Shown: positions 41,174 to 50,062, counted from the first letter of the stretch. The stretch is 64,000 bases of DNA from Treponema sp. (GCA_017484285.1 JAFUTH010000009.1:62001-126000), one strand, 5' to 3'. A program made the numbers and translations. Notes: generated by a model not told the origin, from the letters alone.

Positions 41174-41930
41174 ACTGCTTGTGCTCGTCGGCGCGCTTTT
41201 TTGTTTGTTTTGCGCATCGCTTTTTTCTGAAGAGATACACTTTCAGGCTGATTCGATGACGGGCGTTTCTGGAAGTAAAACAGATGAGACGCGGCTTGCG
41301 GGAAACGCCTATGTTAAAACAAACACCATGGAAATCAAAGCGGAGGTTATCATCTTAAATGGGGATGATTTCCGATACATAACAGCTGAGGGCAGCGTCG
41401 AGGGAAAAAATACCGAGACAAGCATGGATTTTACCTGCGGGCGATTGCGTTTCGACCGTCAGACAAAACTTGCGCGGCTTGAAGACTCGGTGCACATGAT
41501 TGACACCGAAAACGAAGTCACCGCTGATGCGCAAATCATTGAGTATAATCAGAATAATGAGATTGCGACGATGCAGATTGGAGTCTCGCTTAAGCAGAAA
41601 AACAATACGTGTACTTCCGCGTTTGCAATTTATCGAAAAAAAGCGCAAATGCTTGAAATGAGCGGCAATCCAAAAATCGTCCAGGGTGAGGATACGTTCC
41701 GTGCGCAGGAAATCATCCTCAATCTTGACTCGCAGGAAATTACGCTTTCAGGCAGGGTGAGCGGTACGGTAACTGATTCCAAAAAAGAAGAGAAAAAGCC
41801 TGCCGAGACTCCTGATGTGTCAGCGGATGAAAAGCAGGAACCTGCTGCTGACGAAAAAGAAAAACCTGTTGAGCCTGCTGAGGTGCCAACAGGTGAAAAC
41901 GGCGACGAGCCAACGGGAGAAGAAGAATGA
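41160..41930 (+). CDS. lptA: LptA/OstA-like periplasmic protein
   Basis: This 256-residue protein has a signal peptide (MKMNKLLVLVGALFCLFCASLFSEE) and an OstA-type jellyroll: IHFQADSMTGVS, ETRLAGNAYVKTNTMEIKAEVIILNGDD, SMDFTCGRLRFDRQTKLARLEDSVHMID and EMSGNPKIVQGEDTF. The start ATG 41160 was chosen because GAGG lies 6 bases before it. It overlaps the lptC end by 14 bases. The C-terminal 45 residues are a Pro/Glu/Lys-rich tail. It is inferred to be the periplasmic bridge of lipid export. Confidence 0.82.
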   Translation: MKMNKLLVLVGALFCLFCASLFSEEIHFQADSMTGVSGSKTDETRLAGNAYVKTNTMEIKAEVIILNGDDFRYITAEGSVEGKNTETSMDFTCGRLRFDRQTKLARLEDSVHMIDTENEVTADAQIIEYNQNNEIATMQIGVSLKQKNNTCTSAFAIYRKKAQMLEMSGNPKIVQGEDTFRAQEIILNLDSQEITLSGRVSGTVTDSKKEEKKPAETPDVSADEKQEPAADEKEKPVEPAEVPTGENGDEPTGEEE

Positions 41931-42694
41931 GCGATGAAATAACCACCACAGAGCACACCGAACAACCCTACCACACCTTGCGCGTCAGCTCGCTCTACAA
42001 ATCATTCGGAAAAAAGAAGGTCGTGCAGGGCGTCGATTTCAAGATGCACACGGGCGAGGTCTTAGGCTTGCTCGGACCGAACGGAGCCGGAAAGACGACG
42101 AGTTTTTACATGATAGTCGGATTTTACAAGCCAACATCGGGCGAAATTTTCCTTGATGACAAACGAATCACGCCGCTCCCGATGTTCAAGCGCGCGCAGC
42201 TCGGCATTTCCTACCTTCCGCAGGAGCCGAGCGTCTTTAAAAAGCTCACCGTCGAAGAAAACATCTGGTCGATTCTTGAGACGCGCCCCGATTTGACACG
42301 CGCCGAAAAAAAACAAAAGCTCGAAGAGCTCATCGAAGAATTCGCTATCGGCAGAATCCGAAAACAGCTCGCGTATACCCTCTCTGGCGGCGAGCGCCGT
42401 CGTACAGAAATTGCGCGCTCGCTTGCGATTGAGCCAAAATTTCTCCTTCTTGACGAGCCGTTCGCAGGCATCGACCCGATTGCCGTCGCCGACATCAAGG
42501 GCATGATAAAATTGCTCTCGAATCGCGGCATCGGCGTTCTCATCACCGACCATAACGTCCGCGACACGCTCGAAATCACCGACCGCGCAATCATCGTCAG
42601 CACCGGACAGATTTTGATTCAGGGCACCAAGCAAGATATTATCGACAGCCCCGTCGCCCGCGAAATCTATCTCGGCGAATCATTCCATATGTAG
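41927..42694 (+). CDS. lptB: LptB-like ABC transporter ATPase
   Basis: This 255-residue protein has Walker A GLLGPNGAGKTTSFYMIVGFYKP, Q-loop YLPQEPSVFKKLTVEENI, signature TLSGGERRRTEIARSLA and Walker B FLLLDEPFAGIDPIAVADIK. The GERRR and FAGIDP motifs are diagnostic of LptB. It overlaps lptA by 4 bases (ATGA). It powers lipid extraction with LptF/G, which are elsewhere. Confidence 0.95.
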   Translation: MSDEITTTEHTEQPYHTLRVSSLYKSFGKKKVVQGVDFKMHTGEVLGLLGPNGAGKTTSFYMIVGFYKPTSGEIFLDDKRITPLPMFKRAQLGISYLPQEPSVFKKLTVEENIWSILETRPDLTRAEKKQKLEELIEEFAIGRIRKQLAYTLSGGERRRTEIARSLAIEPKFLLLDEPFAGIDPIAVADIKGMIKLLSNRGIGVLITDHNVRDTLEITDRAIIVSTGQILIQGTKQDIIDSPVAREIYLGESFHM

Positions 42695-42797
42695 GCGCAG
42701 AACCGCATCATTTTTAGTTTGACATCTCTAATTCTATCGGTTATTATAGAAAGACTTGATTGAAAAATCTTGATTCAGAAACTAGGAGTATCAAAAA

Positions 42798-44330
42798 ATG
42801 AGCAATGTAGTTTTGTTCGTCGGTCTCCCGGTTGCAGGAATCGTTCTAGGATGGGTAATTCGCTGGTGTTACGCCAGATTTCAACTATCTGCATCAGAAC
42901 AAAAAGCAGAACGTTTAAGACAGGATGCAATAAAAGAAGCAGAAGCACAGAAAAAAGAGATTTTGCTTGAAGCAAAAGATCAAATCATTCGTGAACGAAA
43001 ACAGCAGGAACGGGAAGATCGCGAGCGACGCGCTGAAGTTCAAAAATACGAAGCGCGGGTTAGCAAAAAAGAAGAGTTGGTTGACAAGCGAGCCGAAGAA
43101 TTCGACAAAAAAGAACTCGAATTCACCGATCGTGTCAATGCTATGAAAAAGCGCGAAGAGCGGCTTCAGGAGCAGGAAGAGCAGTACCGCAAGGAACTCG
43201 AGCGGATTTCTGGTCTCTCCGCAAAAGAAGCAAAAGATTTAATCATCAAAAATCTTGAGAACGACGCTCGCCACGACGCGCAGGCTCTGCTCAACAAAAT
43301 TGAGCAGGACGCACAGCTTTCTGCCGAAAAAAAAGCACAGGAAATCCTTATTTCCACGATTCAGCGCATCGCCACCGAAACGACAGGTGATTTAACGGTC
43401 ACTACGGTTTCATTGCCGGGCGATGAGATGAAAGGTCGCATCATCGGGCGAGAAGGTCGCAACATCCGTGCGCTTGAAACGCTCACAGGCGTCGACATCA
43501 TCATCGACGACACGCCCGAAGCAGTCGTTATTTCTTGCTTTGACCCAGTTCGCAAAGAAATCGCAAAGCAGTCGCTTGAACGCCTCGTTACGGACGGACG
43601 CATCCACCCCGCCCGCATCGAAGAAATCGTTCAAAAGGTTACGCGCGAAATTCAGCAGAAGATTTACGAAGAGGGCGAAAAGGTGCTCTTCGACTTGGGA
43701 ATCCACAACATGAGCCAGGACGGAGTTCGCGCATTGGGAAGATTGTATTTCCGCACGAGCTACGGTCAGAATGTGCTCACGCACTCAAAAGAAGTCGCCG
43801 AAATCGCTTCATTGCTTGCCGCCGAAGTGGGCGCAAACAAAGAGCTTGCCAAGCGAGCGGCGCTTCTCCACGACATCGGTAAAGGCGCTGAGAATGACTC
43901 AGACCAGAACCACGCAGAAGTCGGCGCGGAGATGGCGCGCAAAATGGGCGAAGATCCCAAAGTCATCAATGCGATTGCTGCTCACCACAACGATGTTGAG
44001 GCAACCACGCTTGAAGCGGTCATCGTGCAGATTGCCGACGCAATTTCTGCCGCGCGTCCGGGTGCTCGGCGTGAAACAGTCGACAATTACGTTAAACGAC
44101 TGGAGAATCTTGAAGAAACAGCCGAAAAGTTCGCGGGTGTCGAAAAGGCGTACGCGATTCAGGCAGGTCGTGAGCTTCGCATTCTCGTCAACAACGAAAA
44201 GATTCCAGACGGCGAAGTCAAAGAGCTTGCGCAAAAGATTGCCAAGCAAATCGAAACAGACATTCGCTATCCGGGTCGCATAAAACTCACGATGATTCGC
44301 GAAACACGTATCGTCGAATACGCTCGATAA
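42798..44330 (+). CDS. rny: ribonuclease Y
   Basis: This 510-residue endoribonuclease initiates mRNA decay at the membrane. It has an N-terminal membrane helix (VVLFVGLPVAGIVLGWVI), a long charged coiled coil (about 30-200), a KH domain (MKGRIIGREGRNIRALETLTGVD) and an HD domain (VLTHSKEVAEIASLLAAEVG, LLHDIGKG) with the metal-binding His-Asp pair. Full length for the family. AGGAG lies 8 bases before the ATG. Confidence 0.96.
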   Translation: MSNVVLFVGLPVAGIVLGWVIRWCYARFQLSASEQKAERLRQDAIKEAEAQKKEILLEAKDQIIRERKQQEREDRERRAEVQKYEARVSKKEELVDKRAEEFDKKELEFTDRVNAMKKREERLQEQEEQYRKELERISGLSAKEAKDLIIKNLENDARHDAQALLNKIEQDAQLSAEKKAQEILISTIQRIATETTGDLTVTTVSLPGDEMKGRIIGREGRNIRALETLTGVDIIIDDTPEAVVISCFDPVRKEIAKQSLERLVTDGRIHPARIEEIVQKVTREIQQKIYEEGEKVLFDLGIHNMSQDGVRALGRLYFRTSYGQNVLTHSKEVAEIASLLAAEVGANKELAKRAALLHDIGKGAENDSDQNHAEVGAEMARKMGEDPKVINAIAAHHNDVEATTLEAVIVQIADAISAARPGARRETVDNYVKRLENLEETAEKFAGVEKAYAIQAGRELRILVNNEKIPDGEVKELAQKIAKQIETDIRYPGRIKLTMIRETRIVEYAR

Positions 44331-44336
44331 CAAGAA

Positions 44337-44372
44337 CGCCCTGTACTGTATCGGTACGGGGCATGTTTTTTT
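44337..44372 (+). terminator. Terminator after rny
   Basis: GCCCTGTAC pairs with GTACGGGGC around a 7-base loop, then ATG and eight T. It may also serve the convergent RseC-like gene. Confidence 0.85.
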
Positions 44373-44785
44373 TAAAGTACTTGGATGATTTCGGGGTGCG
44401 TGAGATGTAGGTCGGTGCGGCTGATGATAAAAACGAGTGCCGACGAAATAAAAAAGAATGCGATGACCGTGAGCGCTTTTGTGGTTTGTGTGAGCTCAAA
44501 TCCGAGTTTTGTTGCGACGATTGGCGAAAAGAAAAATCCGATAGCTGAGCAGAATATGGGCGTGAAGAGCGAAATGAGCCCCAGAATCCCGTTGAGAATG
44601 CGGGGAAAGCCGATGCGCACGATATTGTTTTCGGAAATCGGAAAATTTCTTTTGTTGATGACGTGAAAACTTTTGCCCTGTTTTGCGCAATCGATTGAGG
44701 AGCAGGTGATGCATGCGTCGGAAATGAGGGAGACGACTTCGATTCTTTGACCTTCAATGCCTTTTACGATTGCGAAATCACGCAT
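44372..44785 (-). CDS. RseC/MucC-family protein
   Basis: This 137-residue protein starts at MRDFAIVKGI (GGAG 9 bases upstream). The N-terminal part has four cysteines in the pattern C-x2-C...C (ISDACITCSSIDCAKQGKSF), as in RseC/MucC (SoxR-reducing system) proteins. Two membrane helices follow (ILGLISLFTPIFCSAIGFFF and ALTVIAFFFISSALVFII). The family takes part in redox or envelope stress signalling, or assists Rnf-type complexes. Its start overlaps the end of the TPR gene by 8 bases, so the two are coupled. Confidence 0.75.
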   Translation of the reverse strand: MRDFAIVKGIEGQRIEVVSLISDACITCSSIDCAKQGKSFHVINKRNFPISENNIVRIGFPRILNGILGLISLFTPIFCSAIGFFFSPIVATKLGFELTQTTKALTVIAFFFISSALVFIISRTDLHLTHPEIIQVL

Positions 44786-45332
44786 TTGACGTGTCTCCTG
44801 AGAAAGAATTCTCGCCAAGCTGAATGTTTTTCATTTGTTTGACGCACTGCTCATATCCTACCTTGTTGCCCAATTCTTCATAGGTGTCACGGAGATTAAA
44901 CAAGGCGTCGTAATAGTAGGAATTGATGGTGACTGCGTTCTCAAATGCTTCACAGGCGAGATTGAATTCACTCGTGTTAAAGTAGATGACGCCGATTGTA
45001 TTCCACAAATGCGCGTTCTGTGCGTTTTTTGCCAATCCTTCCAGACAATACGATAATGCTTCCTCGTTGCACCCCTGATTGAAGCAGATGAGCGCGAGTG
45101 TTTCGATTACCTCATCGTCATCAGTTTCGATTTCGTGCGCTCTGAGCAGCGCGCGTTTTGCCTCACGGAGATTCCCCGCATCACGGTAGGTGATGCCGAG
45201 GTTGTACCAGAGAAGATAATTGTGTTTTTCGAGAGAAATAGCGCGTTTGAGACAGGCAATTGCCTCTGGATATTGCCCGTTCGATGCGAATTCAATTGCT
45301 TGTGTGTTTAGCGTTACGACGTTTTCGACCAT
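44778..45332 (-). CDS. TPR-repeat protein
   Basis: This 184-residue protein has no signal peptide. About four TPR units are seen: NTQAIEFASNGQYPEAIACLKRAISLE, LWYNLGITYRDAGNLREAKRALLRAHEIE, a third with QGCNEEALSYCLEGLAKN, and LWNTIGVIYFNTSEFNLACEAFENAVTIN. It is a likely adaptor. It lies 9 bases after the polyprenyl synthase gene and overlaps the RseC-like gene, so the three form an operon. Confidence 0.82.
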   Translation of the reverse strand: MVENVVTLNTQAIEFASNGQYPEAIACLKRAISLEKHNYLLWYNLGITYRDAGNLREAKRALLRAHEIETDDDEVIETLALICFNQGCNEEALSYCLEGLAKNAQNAHLWNTIGVIYFNTSEFNLACEAFENAVTINSYYYDALFNLRDTYEELGNKVGYEQCVKQMKNIQLGENSFSGDTSNA

Positions 45333-45341
45333 GCTGCGCTC

Positions 45342-46421
45342 CTATTGTGCCTTGCTTTGGAGAGCAGCAAACAAATCTAATATGAGCGTTCTTGCCTCTG
45401 AGTCGCCCGTGCCAAATAGAGAAGCGAGCGATGTGCTTGCTTTTTGAATAATCTCAGTGCCTTCTTGCGCAGCCTTTTCGATTGCGTGACTGCTCGTGAG
45501 CAGGGAAATTGCTTCTTCGACGGCGGGCGAATCAATGCCTTCTGTGCGAGCCAGCTCAAAGAGTGTCGCAAGATGATTTTTGTCCTGATTGTTTTCTGCG
45601 AGGTGATAGAGAACGGGGAGACTTTTTTTGCCCTCAACGATGTCATCACCGCGTTTTTTGCCGGGATTCCCCGTGGTGAGATTGATGACATCATCGATAA
45701 TCTGAAATCCTAGCCCAATCTCTTCGGCATAGACACCCGCTTGTTCGGCTTGCTCCGCGGACGCACCCCCCGCAAGAAGACCGAGCTTGACGGCGAGCCG
45801 AGAGAGCGTGCCCGTTTTGTTGTGCACCATCGCACGATATTCGTCGATAGAGGGAATAAGCCGGGGATTTCTGTGCCAGAGAATATCCATTGCCTGCCCC
45901 AAATGAAGCCGGCGCATTTCGGTGAGAAATAGTTCGTAGAGCGCGGCTTGCTCGCTGGCAGGAACTTGTTTTATGCACGTTGCTGCCTCAAAATAGAGCC
46001 AAGAGGCCGCATTGAGTGCGACATCAAGCCCGTAGGCGATGTGCGCGGCTACTTCCCCGCGGCGTGTGTCGGCACAGTCTTCGATGTCGTCATGAATGAG
46101 GCTCGCTGTGTGCGCGAATTCAACGAGCGGCGTGAGCGTGTATGCTTTTTCGATTGCGGCAGAGCACTCATCGTGTGATTTTTTTTGCGCCTGAGAGGCA
46201 AGTTCTGCGCATAAAACTAAAAGGAGCGGACGCCATCGCTTTCCGCCGAGGTCGATGAGGTTTTTGCAGGGCTGAATAAGCGGCGTGATGTGGGAATCTT
46301 GAATGCATGAATCAATCGTGCCGAATGAGAGCGCCTTCCATTCTGGATTTGCATGAGTCGGAATGTATGTATGGAGCACGGCTTCGATTTTTATGAGCCG
46401 AGACGTGAATTCTGATTTCAT
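45342..46421 (-). CDS. polyprenyl (trans-isoprenyl) diphosphate synthase
   Basis: This 359-residue protein condenses isopentenyl units. The first aspartate-rich motif is HDDIEDCADTRRG, the second QIIDDVINLTTGNPGKKRGDD, with the upstream GGKRWRPLL motif for diphosphate binding. Length fits the IspA/IspB/GGPP synthase family; chain length cannot be told with confidence. The start MKSEFTSRL was chosen because a promoter lies directly upstream with only 6 bases between the -10 box and the ATG. Confidence 0.9.
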   Translation of the reverse strand: MKSEFTSRLIKIEAVLHTYIPTHANPEWKALSFGTIDSCIQDSHITPLIQPCKNLIDLGGKRWRPLLLVLCAELASQAQKKSHDECSAAIEKAYTLTPLVEFAHTASLIHDDIEDCADTRRGEVAAHIAYGLDVALNAASWLYFEAATCIKQVPASEQAALYELFLTEMRRLHLGQAMDILWHRNPRLIPSIDEYRAMVHNKTGTLSRLAVKLGLLAGGASAEQAEQAGVYAEEIGLGFQIIDDVINLTTGNPGKKRGDDIVEGKKSLPVLYHLAENNQDKNHLATLFELARTEGIDSPAVEEAISLLTSSHAIEKAAQEGTEIIQKASTSLASLFGTGDSEARTLILDLFAALQSKAQ

Positions 46422-46427
46422 GCCATC

Positions 46428-46456
46428 ATTATAGTGCAGATGTGGGAAAAAGCCAA
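46428..46456 (-). promoter_or_regulatory. Promoter of the polyprenyl synthase operon, leaderless
   Basis: On the - strand TTGGCT (46451-46456) and TATAAT (46428-46433) are 17 bases apart. The ATG follows the -10 box after 6 bases. Confidence 0.7.
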
Positions 46457-46556
46457 TGAAATACGAAAAAGACGCACTGCTATAGTGCAAAAAAAAGTCG
46501 TATAAACGCGTTCACAAATTCTTAAAATTCTGATTTAATTTGTCCGATAGTTAAGT

Positions 46557-47150
46557 ATGGCAAATTCTTATGAGAAACCTGATTTTTGGTCACGAAAGGC
46601 TTTTTCTGAGGGCTATCCCGCTCGTTCGGTGTACAAGCTTCAGGAGATTGACCAGAAATTCGGTATGATTAAGAAGAATTACAAAGTGCTTGATTTAGGC
46701 GCGGCTCCGGGCAGTTGGACAACATTCTTGCTGCGCGAAATGGAAGGCAGCGGCAAAGTCGTTTCGTGCGATTTGAATCCGCTTTCCAAGAGCGTCAAGG
46801 GCGACAATCTTGTGTTTATCCAAGGCGATTTGCAGCAAAAAGAGATTGTCGACAAAATCAAGGCTGAAGGTCCGTTCGACCTCGTTGTGTGTGATGCAGC
46901 CCCGCTCACCACCGGAAATCGTGTCGTTGATACAGCCCGTTCATCAGGCTTGGTCAAGATGGCAATCTGGTATGCGGAGACGATGCTCAAAACTGGCGGT
47001 AATTTTGCTGTGAAGATTTTTCAGAATGGAGATCAACAGGCACTTCTCAAAAAAATGCGTGAGGTCTTTGTAAACGCAAAGGGATTCAAGCCTGTTGCAT
47101 GCCGTTCCGAATCATTTGAAACATACTTAATTGGGTTGGGTAAAAAGTAA
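46557..47150 (+). CDS. rlmE: 23S rRNA 2'-O-methyltransferase RlmE (FtsJ/RrmJ)
   Basis: This 197-residue protein methylates the 2'-OH of a uridine in the 23S rRNA A-loop. Motifs: YEKPDFWSRKAFSEGYPARSVYKLQEI (contains the first catalytic lysine region), SAM-binding VLDLGAAPGSWT, and VVCDAAPLTTG. Later catalytic residues lie in NFAVKIFQNGD and CRSESFETYLIGLG. No clear Shine-Dalgarno precedes the ATG. Its stop overlaps the next start by one base (TAATG). Confidence 0.95.
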   Translation: MANSYEKPDFWSRKAFSEGYPARSVYKLQEIDQKFGMIKKNYKVLDLGAAPGSWTTFLLREMEGSGKVVSCDLNPLSKSVKGDNLVFIQGDLQQKEIVDKIKAEGPFDLVVCDAAPLTTGNRVVDTARSSGLVKMAIWYAETMLKTGGNFAVKIFQNGDQQALLKKMREVFVNAKGFKPVACRSESFETYLIGLGKK

Positions 47151-48139
47151 TGAAAAATTTGATGTTCACCATAAAAAACGCCTTTACTACGATGACTTTA
47201 AAAAATGCGATCCAGTGTTTTTCCGTTACGTTCGGTGTGTGTGCCGTCGTGCTTACCGGTGCGGTCGTTTTTGCAAATCATACGTCTGCGGCAGAAAACG
47301 GGCAGGGAGGTCTTGAGACACCGGGAATTCCGCTCATCTCCGAAGAAACGCTGACCGAAATGGCACAGTCGGAAGAAACGGGAGCTGTGTTTAATGATTC
47401 ATACAATCTTTCATACATGTCATATCGTGTTCGTCAGGGCGACATGATTGGTCGGATTGCGGAGCAGTTTGATGTGACGCAGGACACAATCATATCAGTA
47501 AACAATATCCGCTCATCACGATTGTTGCAAATCGGCACGTATCTCAAAATTCCGACGATGCCGGGAATCTTGTACACGGTCAAAAAAGACGGCGAAACCA
47601 TCGATTCGGTCGCCGAAAAATACAAAGTCGATGTCGAAAAGTGCTCATCGGTGAACCATGTTGCGCTTGATACGTCTCTCGAGGCGGGAACGATGATTTT
47701 CGTACCGGATGCTCAGCTTGACTGGGTGACTCGCCAGGAAATCAACGGCGATTTGTTCCGAAAGCCAATCCGTGCGCGCTGGTACAAGTCTTCAAGCTTC
47801 GGCTGGCGAGCGAGTCCATTCACGGGCGCGCGTTCATATCACTCGGGCGTTGACATGGCGTGCCCGATGGGAACAAACATCTATGCCGCGCTTCCAGGAA
47901 AGGTTACGGCGACGGGCTACAACTCAACCTATGGAAATTACGTCATCGTGGCGCATCATTCTGGATACAAAACGCTGTATGGTCACATGAGCGCAATCAC
48001 CTGTGTTTCCGGACAGTACGTCACGCAGGACACGAGAATCGGTCGTGTCGGCAGCACGGGCATGAGCACGGGACCGCATTTGCACTTTACGGTGTTCAAA
48101 AACGGCAAACAGGTCAATCCTGAAAATCTTTGGAACTAG
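47150..48139 (+). CDS. LysM / M23 peptidoglycan peptidase
   Basis: This 329-residue protein has an N-terminal hydrophobic segment (about 21-45) as signal or anchor. Two LysM domains follow: SYRVRQGDMIGRIAEQFDVTQDTIISVNNI (about 89-135) and YTVKKDGETIDSVAEKYKVDVEKCSSVN (about 142-185). The M23 metallopeptidase domain has HSGVDMACPMGTNIYA, YVIVAHHSGYKTLYGHM and GPHLHFTVFKNG, with all expected zinc ligands (H..D and HLH). It is predicted to cut peptide bridges of peptidoglycan in cell separation or flagellar growth. Confidence 0.92.
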   Translation: MKNLMFTIKNAFTTMTLKNAIQCFSVTFGVCAVVLTGAVVFANHTSAAENGQGGLETPGIPLISEETLTEMAQSEETGAVFNDSYNLSYMSYRVRQGDMIGRIAEQFDVTQDTIISVNNIRSSRLLQIGTYLKIPTMPGILYTVKKDGETIDSVAEKYKVDVEKCSSVNHVALDTSLEAGTMIFVPDAQLDWVTRQEINGDLFRKPIRARWYKSSSFGWRASPFTGARSYHSGVDMACPMGTNIYAALPGKVTATGYNSTYGNYVIVAHHSGYKTLYGHMSAITCVSGQYVTQDTRIGRVGSTGMSTGPHLHFTVFKNGKQVNPENLWN

Positions 48140-48150
48140 TGGAATCCAAA

Positions 48151-48180
48151 ATCCCCGCTTCGTGCGGGGCGTTTTCTTTT
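48151..48180 (+). terminator. Terminator after the M23 peptidase gene
   Basis: CCCCGC and GCGGGG form a short stem around TTCGT, followed by CGTTTTCTTTT. The anti-sigma stop codon lies at its end, so it is shared with the convergent operon. Confidence 0.8.
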
Positions 48181-48595
48181 AAAGTACCGGGGATTTGTCT
48201 ATTTTCTTTATAAAAAAGTCCATGTTGGTGGCGACGAAGAGCACGCAGTAGGCGGTGACGAGAATTCCGAAGAGCACGTGGAAGAAGATTGCCGCGTGGT
48301 CGATGCGATTCAAGAAAATGCCGAACGTCACCATCAGCAGGAGCATGATAGTTCCCCAGACAATCCATTTTGTCATTGAGACGGGCTTGAGCGGTTGTCG
48401 TGTGGCAAATAGTTCTTTTGCTGACGCGGCATGAATGGGCTCGGATGCGTATCGCTCGGCAAGCGTGAGGTAATGTACCTGAGAGCGACATTTTTTGCAG
48501 CTGAGCAAGTGGAGCGTCAGTGAAAGCGGCAGGCGTTCGTTCTTGTCGAGCGCGAGAAATTCGTCCATCTTTTTTTCACAATTCTCATTCTTCAT
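48179..48595 (-). CDS. anti-sigma factor with ZAS-like motif
   Basis: This 138-residue protein has the H-x3-C-x2-C motif (HLLSCKKC) of zinc-associated anti-sigma domains at about residues 29-36. Two membrane helices follow (WIVWGTIMLLLMVTFGIFL and AAIFFHVLFGILVTAYCVLFVA). It overlaps the 3' end of the ECF sigma gene by 11 bases, the normal arrangement of a sigma/anti-sigma pair. It is inferred to hold the sigma factor at the membrane until an envelope signal arrives. Confidence 0.8.
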   Translation of the reverse strand: MKNENCEKKMDEFLALDKNERLPLSLTLHLLSCKKCRSQVHYLTLAERYASEPIHAASAKELFATRQPLKPVSMTKWIVWGTIMLLLMVTFGIFLNRIDHAAIFFHVLFGILVTAYCVLFVATNMDFFIKKIDKSPVL

Positions 48596-49148
48596 AAAAA
48601 CCTCTCAGTTTTTCGCGCAAAATTTTCTTCGCACGAAAGATATGTGATTTTATTGTGTTTATTGGAAGCCCGGTGATTTCGCTGATTTCAGCGTGCGAGT
48701 TGTCATAGAAAAAATAGAGCTCTACGCAGATTGCGAATTTCTCGGGCAAATCTTTGACGGCTTCGCGAACGGCGAGCACCGTTAGTTTTCGGATTTCATT
48801 TTTTTCGGGGGTGAGGCTTTTGTCCTCAATGTTTTCCTCGTCAGAAATGGGAAGGTACTCTTTTCGGCGGTTTTTTGCGTTGACAGCGGTGTTGTATGCG
48901 ATAGACGTGAGCCATGTCGAAAACGCGGAATCGCCTCTGAACCGAGAGAGATTCGTGTAGACTTTTAGAAAAACTTCCTGCATGAAGTCATCGGTATCGG
49001 TCTCATTTTTGAAAAAACTCATTCCCAACGCGAGAATCCGCTTTTTGTAGTAAGAAATGAGTTTTGAAAATGCCTTTGAGTCTCCGGCGAGCGTCGCTTT
49101 TATGAGCGCGTTGTCTCGTTTTTTAATTATCAGTTGGTCGAGCGTCAT
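48585..49148 (-). CDS. ECF sigma-70 factor
   Basis: This 187-residue protein has sigma region 2 with DTDDFMQEVFLKVYTNLSRFRGDSAFSTWLTSIAYNTAVN and region 4 with HAEISEITGLPINTIKSHIFRAKKIL, and lacks regions 1 and 3. The start MTLDQLII was preferred over the upstream TTG; GGAAAG directly before it is closer than usual. It overlaps the preceding membrane-protein gene by 26 bases. The regulon is unknown; the anti-sigma partner is encoded next. Confidence 0.9.
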   Translation of the reverse strand: MTLDQLIIKKRDNALIKATLAGDSKAFSKLISYYKKRILALGMSFFKNETDTDDFMQEVFLKVYTNLSRFRGDSAFSTWLTSIAYNTAVNAKNRRKEYLPISDEENIEDKSLTPEKNEIRKLTVLAVREAVKDLPEKFAICVELYFFYDNSHAEISEITGLPINTIKSHIFRAKKILREKLRGFYEE

Positions 49149-49482
49149 CTTTCCAAGCGTAGATGCGGTAGAACAAAAGAAGGCAGAATCCAATCGTGAA
49201 CGGAATCAGCCCGCCAAGCAATGCGGGTGAAACTCCAGTGAGAAGCGCGAAGAAAACGGAGAGCATGATGCCGAGCCCCGTAAGCAGCAAGCCGATGAGA
49301 AGCGTAAAAGCGCGGCTGTTGAAGCGTTTTTTGGTGAAATCACCGGCTTTGATGCGCTGTTTCGTTTCGTGATGAATCCATAGCAGCGAGAAAAAGATGA
49401 CGATGCCCCCGATGACGATGCCTACAATCGGGATAAGAGCGATGATTACCTGTGCCGCGGGGGATGTTATTGTCTGTTCCAT
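49123..49482 (-). CDS. small membrane protein of the sigma operon
   Basis: This 119-residue protein starts at MEQTITSP with GGAG 8 bases upstream. It has a helix at 10-36 (VIIALIPIVGIVIGGIVIFFSLLW), a charged loop (HHETKQRIKAGDFTKKRFN) and two further helices (AFTLLIGLLLTGLGIMLSVFFALL and LGGLIPFTIGFCLLLFYRIYAW). It resembles DUF6249-type small membrane proteins. Its end overlaps the sigma factor start, so it may take part in the same signalling unit. Confidence 0.65.
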   Translation of the reverse strand: MEQTITSPAAQVIIALIPIVGIVIGGIVIFFSLLWIHHETKQRIKAGDFTKKRFNSRAFTLLIGLLLTGLGIMLSVFFALLTGVSPALLGGLIPFTIGFCLLLFYRIYAWKDDARPTDN

Positions 49483-49573
49483 ACGAAAATCTCCATGTAT
49501 ATCAGTTCGGGGCACCGTGCCCCTGTCTTTTTAGACTCAAAACAGTGCGTTTGGTTGCAGTTTTTTGGTAAAA

Positions 49574-50050
49574 TCAGTCTAAAAACAGATAGTCGTTGAA
49601 ATAGATTTCTGAAATGCTTCCGAGCACGAGTGTTGCGTTTATCAGGTTCTTTAACTCGCCTTTAATGCTTGATTCGCCGAGCGAAAGCAGTTCTTCGCGC
49701 GTGTGCGACTGGAAATAGTGCGTTATGAGCGCCTTGATGCTCAGATGCTTGCGGTCGAGCTCTTCGTAGAACGATTGGTCAGTGCCTTTGTACTCGAACC
49801 AGGGAACGAGCACAATCACGCTCTTTGAAGTGTCGCTGGCTTCTTTTGTGAACACGCGGATTTGCCCGATGTTGTTGAAGACTGTGTTTTGCCTTGTATT
49901 GACCGAGGCAGGCGTGGGATCTTCACGGCGCAATCCCTCACCCGGAACGGCATGTTCTGTGATGAGCGCGATTGCCGTTCCCGCAATGATGAAGACGAGA
50001 ATCACGCCGATGAGCGCGAGCAGAATGGTGTTGATAGTTGTTTTTTTCAT
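49574..50050 (-). CDS. FliL-family flagellar basal body protein
   Basis: This 158-residue protein starts MKKTTINTIL (GGGAG 7 bases upstream). One N-terminal membrane helix (ILLALIGVILVFIIAGTAIALI) precedes a periplasmic domain with IRVFTKEASDTSKSVIVLVPWFEYKG, FYEELDRKHLSIKALITHYFQ and a C-terminal EIYFNDYLFLD. These match the FliL stomatin-like domain that associates with the stator. It is isolated from other flagellar genes here and may be a second FliL-like paralogue. It lies 13 bases after hflX. Confidence 0.75.
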   Translation of the reverse strand: MKKTTINTILLALIGVILVFIIAGTAIALITEHAVPGEGLRREDPTPASVNTRQNTVFNNIGQIRVFTKEASDTSKSVIVLVPWFEYKGTDQSFYEELDRKHLSIKALITHYFQSHTREELLSLGESSIKGELKNLINATLVLGSISEIYFNDYLFLD

Positions 50051-50062
50051 GGTCATCTCCCG

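Noticed and set aside
49506..49522. A GGGGCAC/GTGCCCC hairpin as a terminator
   Set aside because: On the - strand used by the genes there is no U-run after it. It lies within a leader, so its role is unclear.
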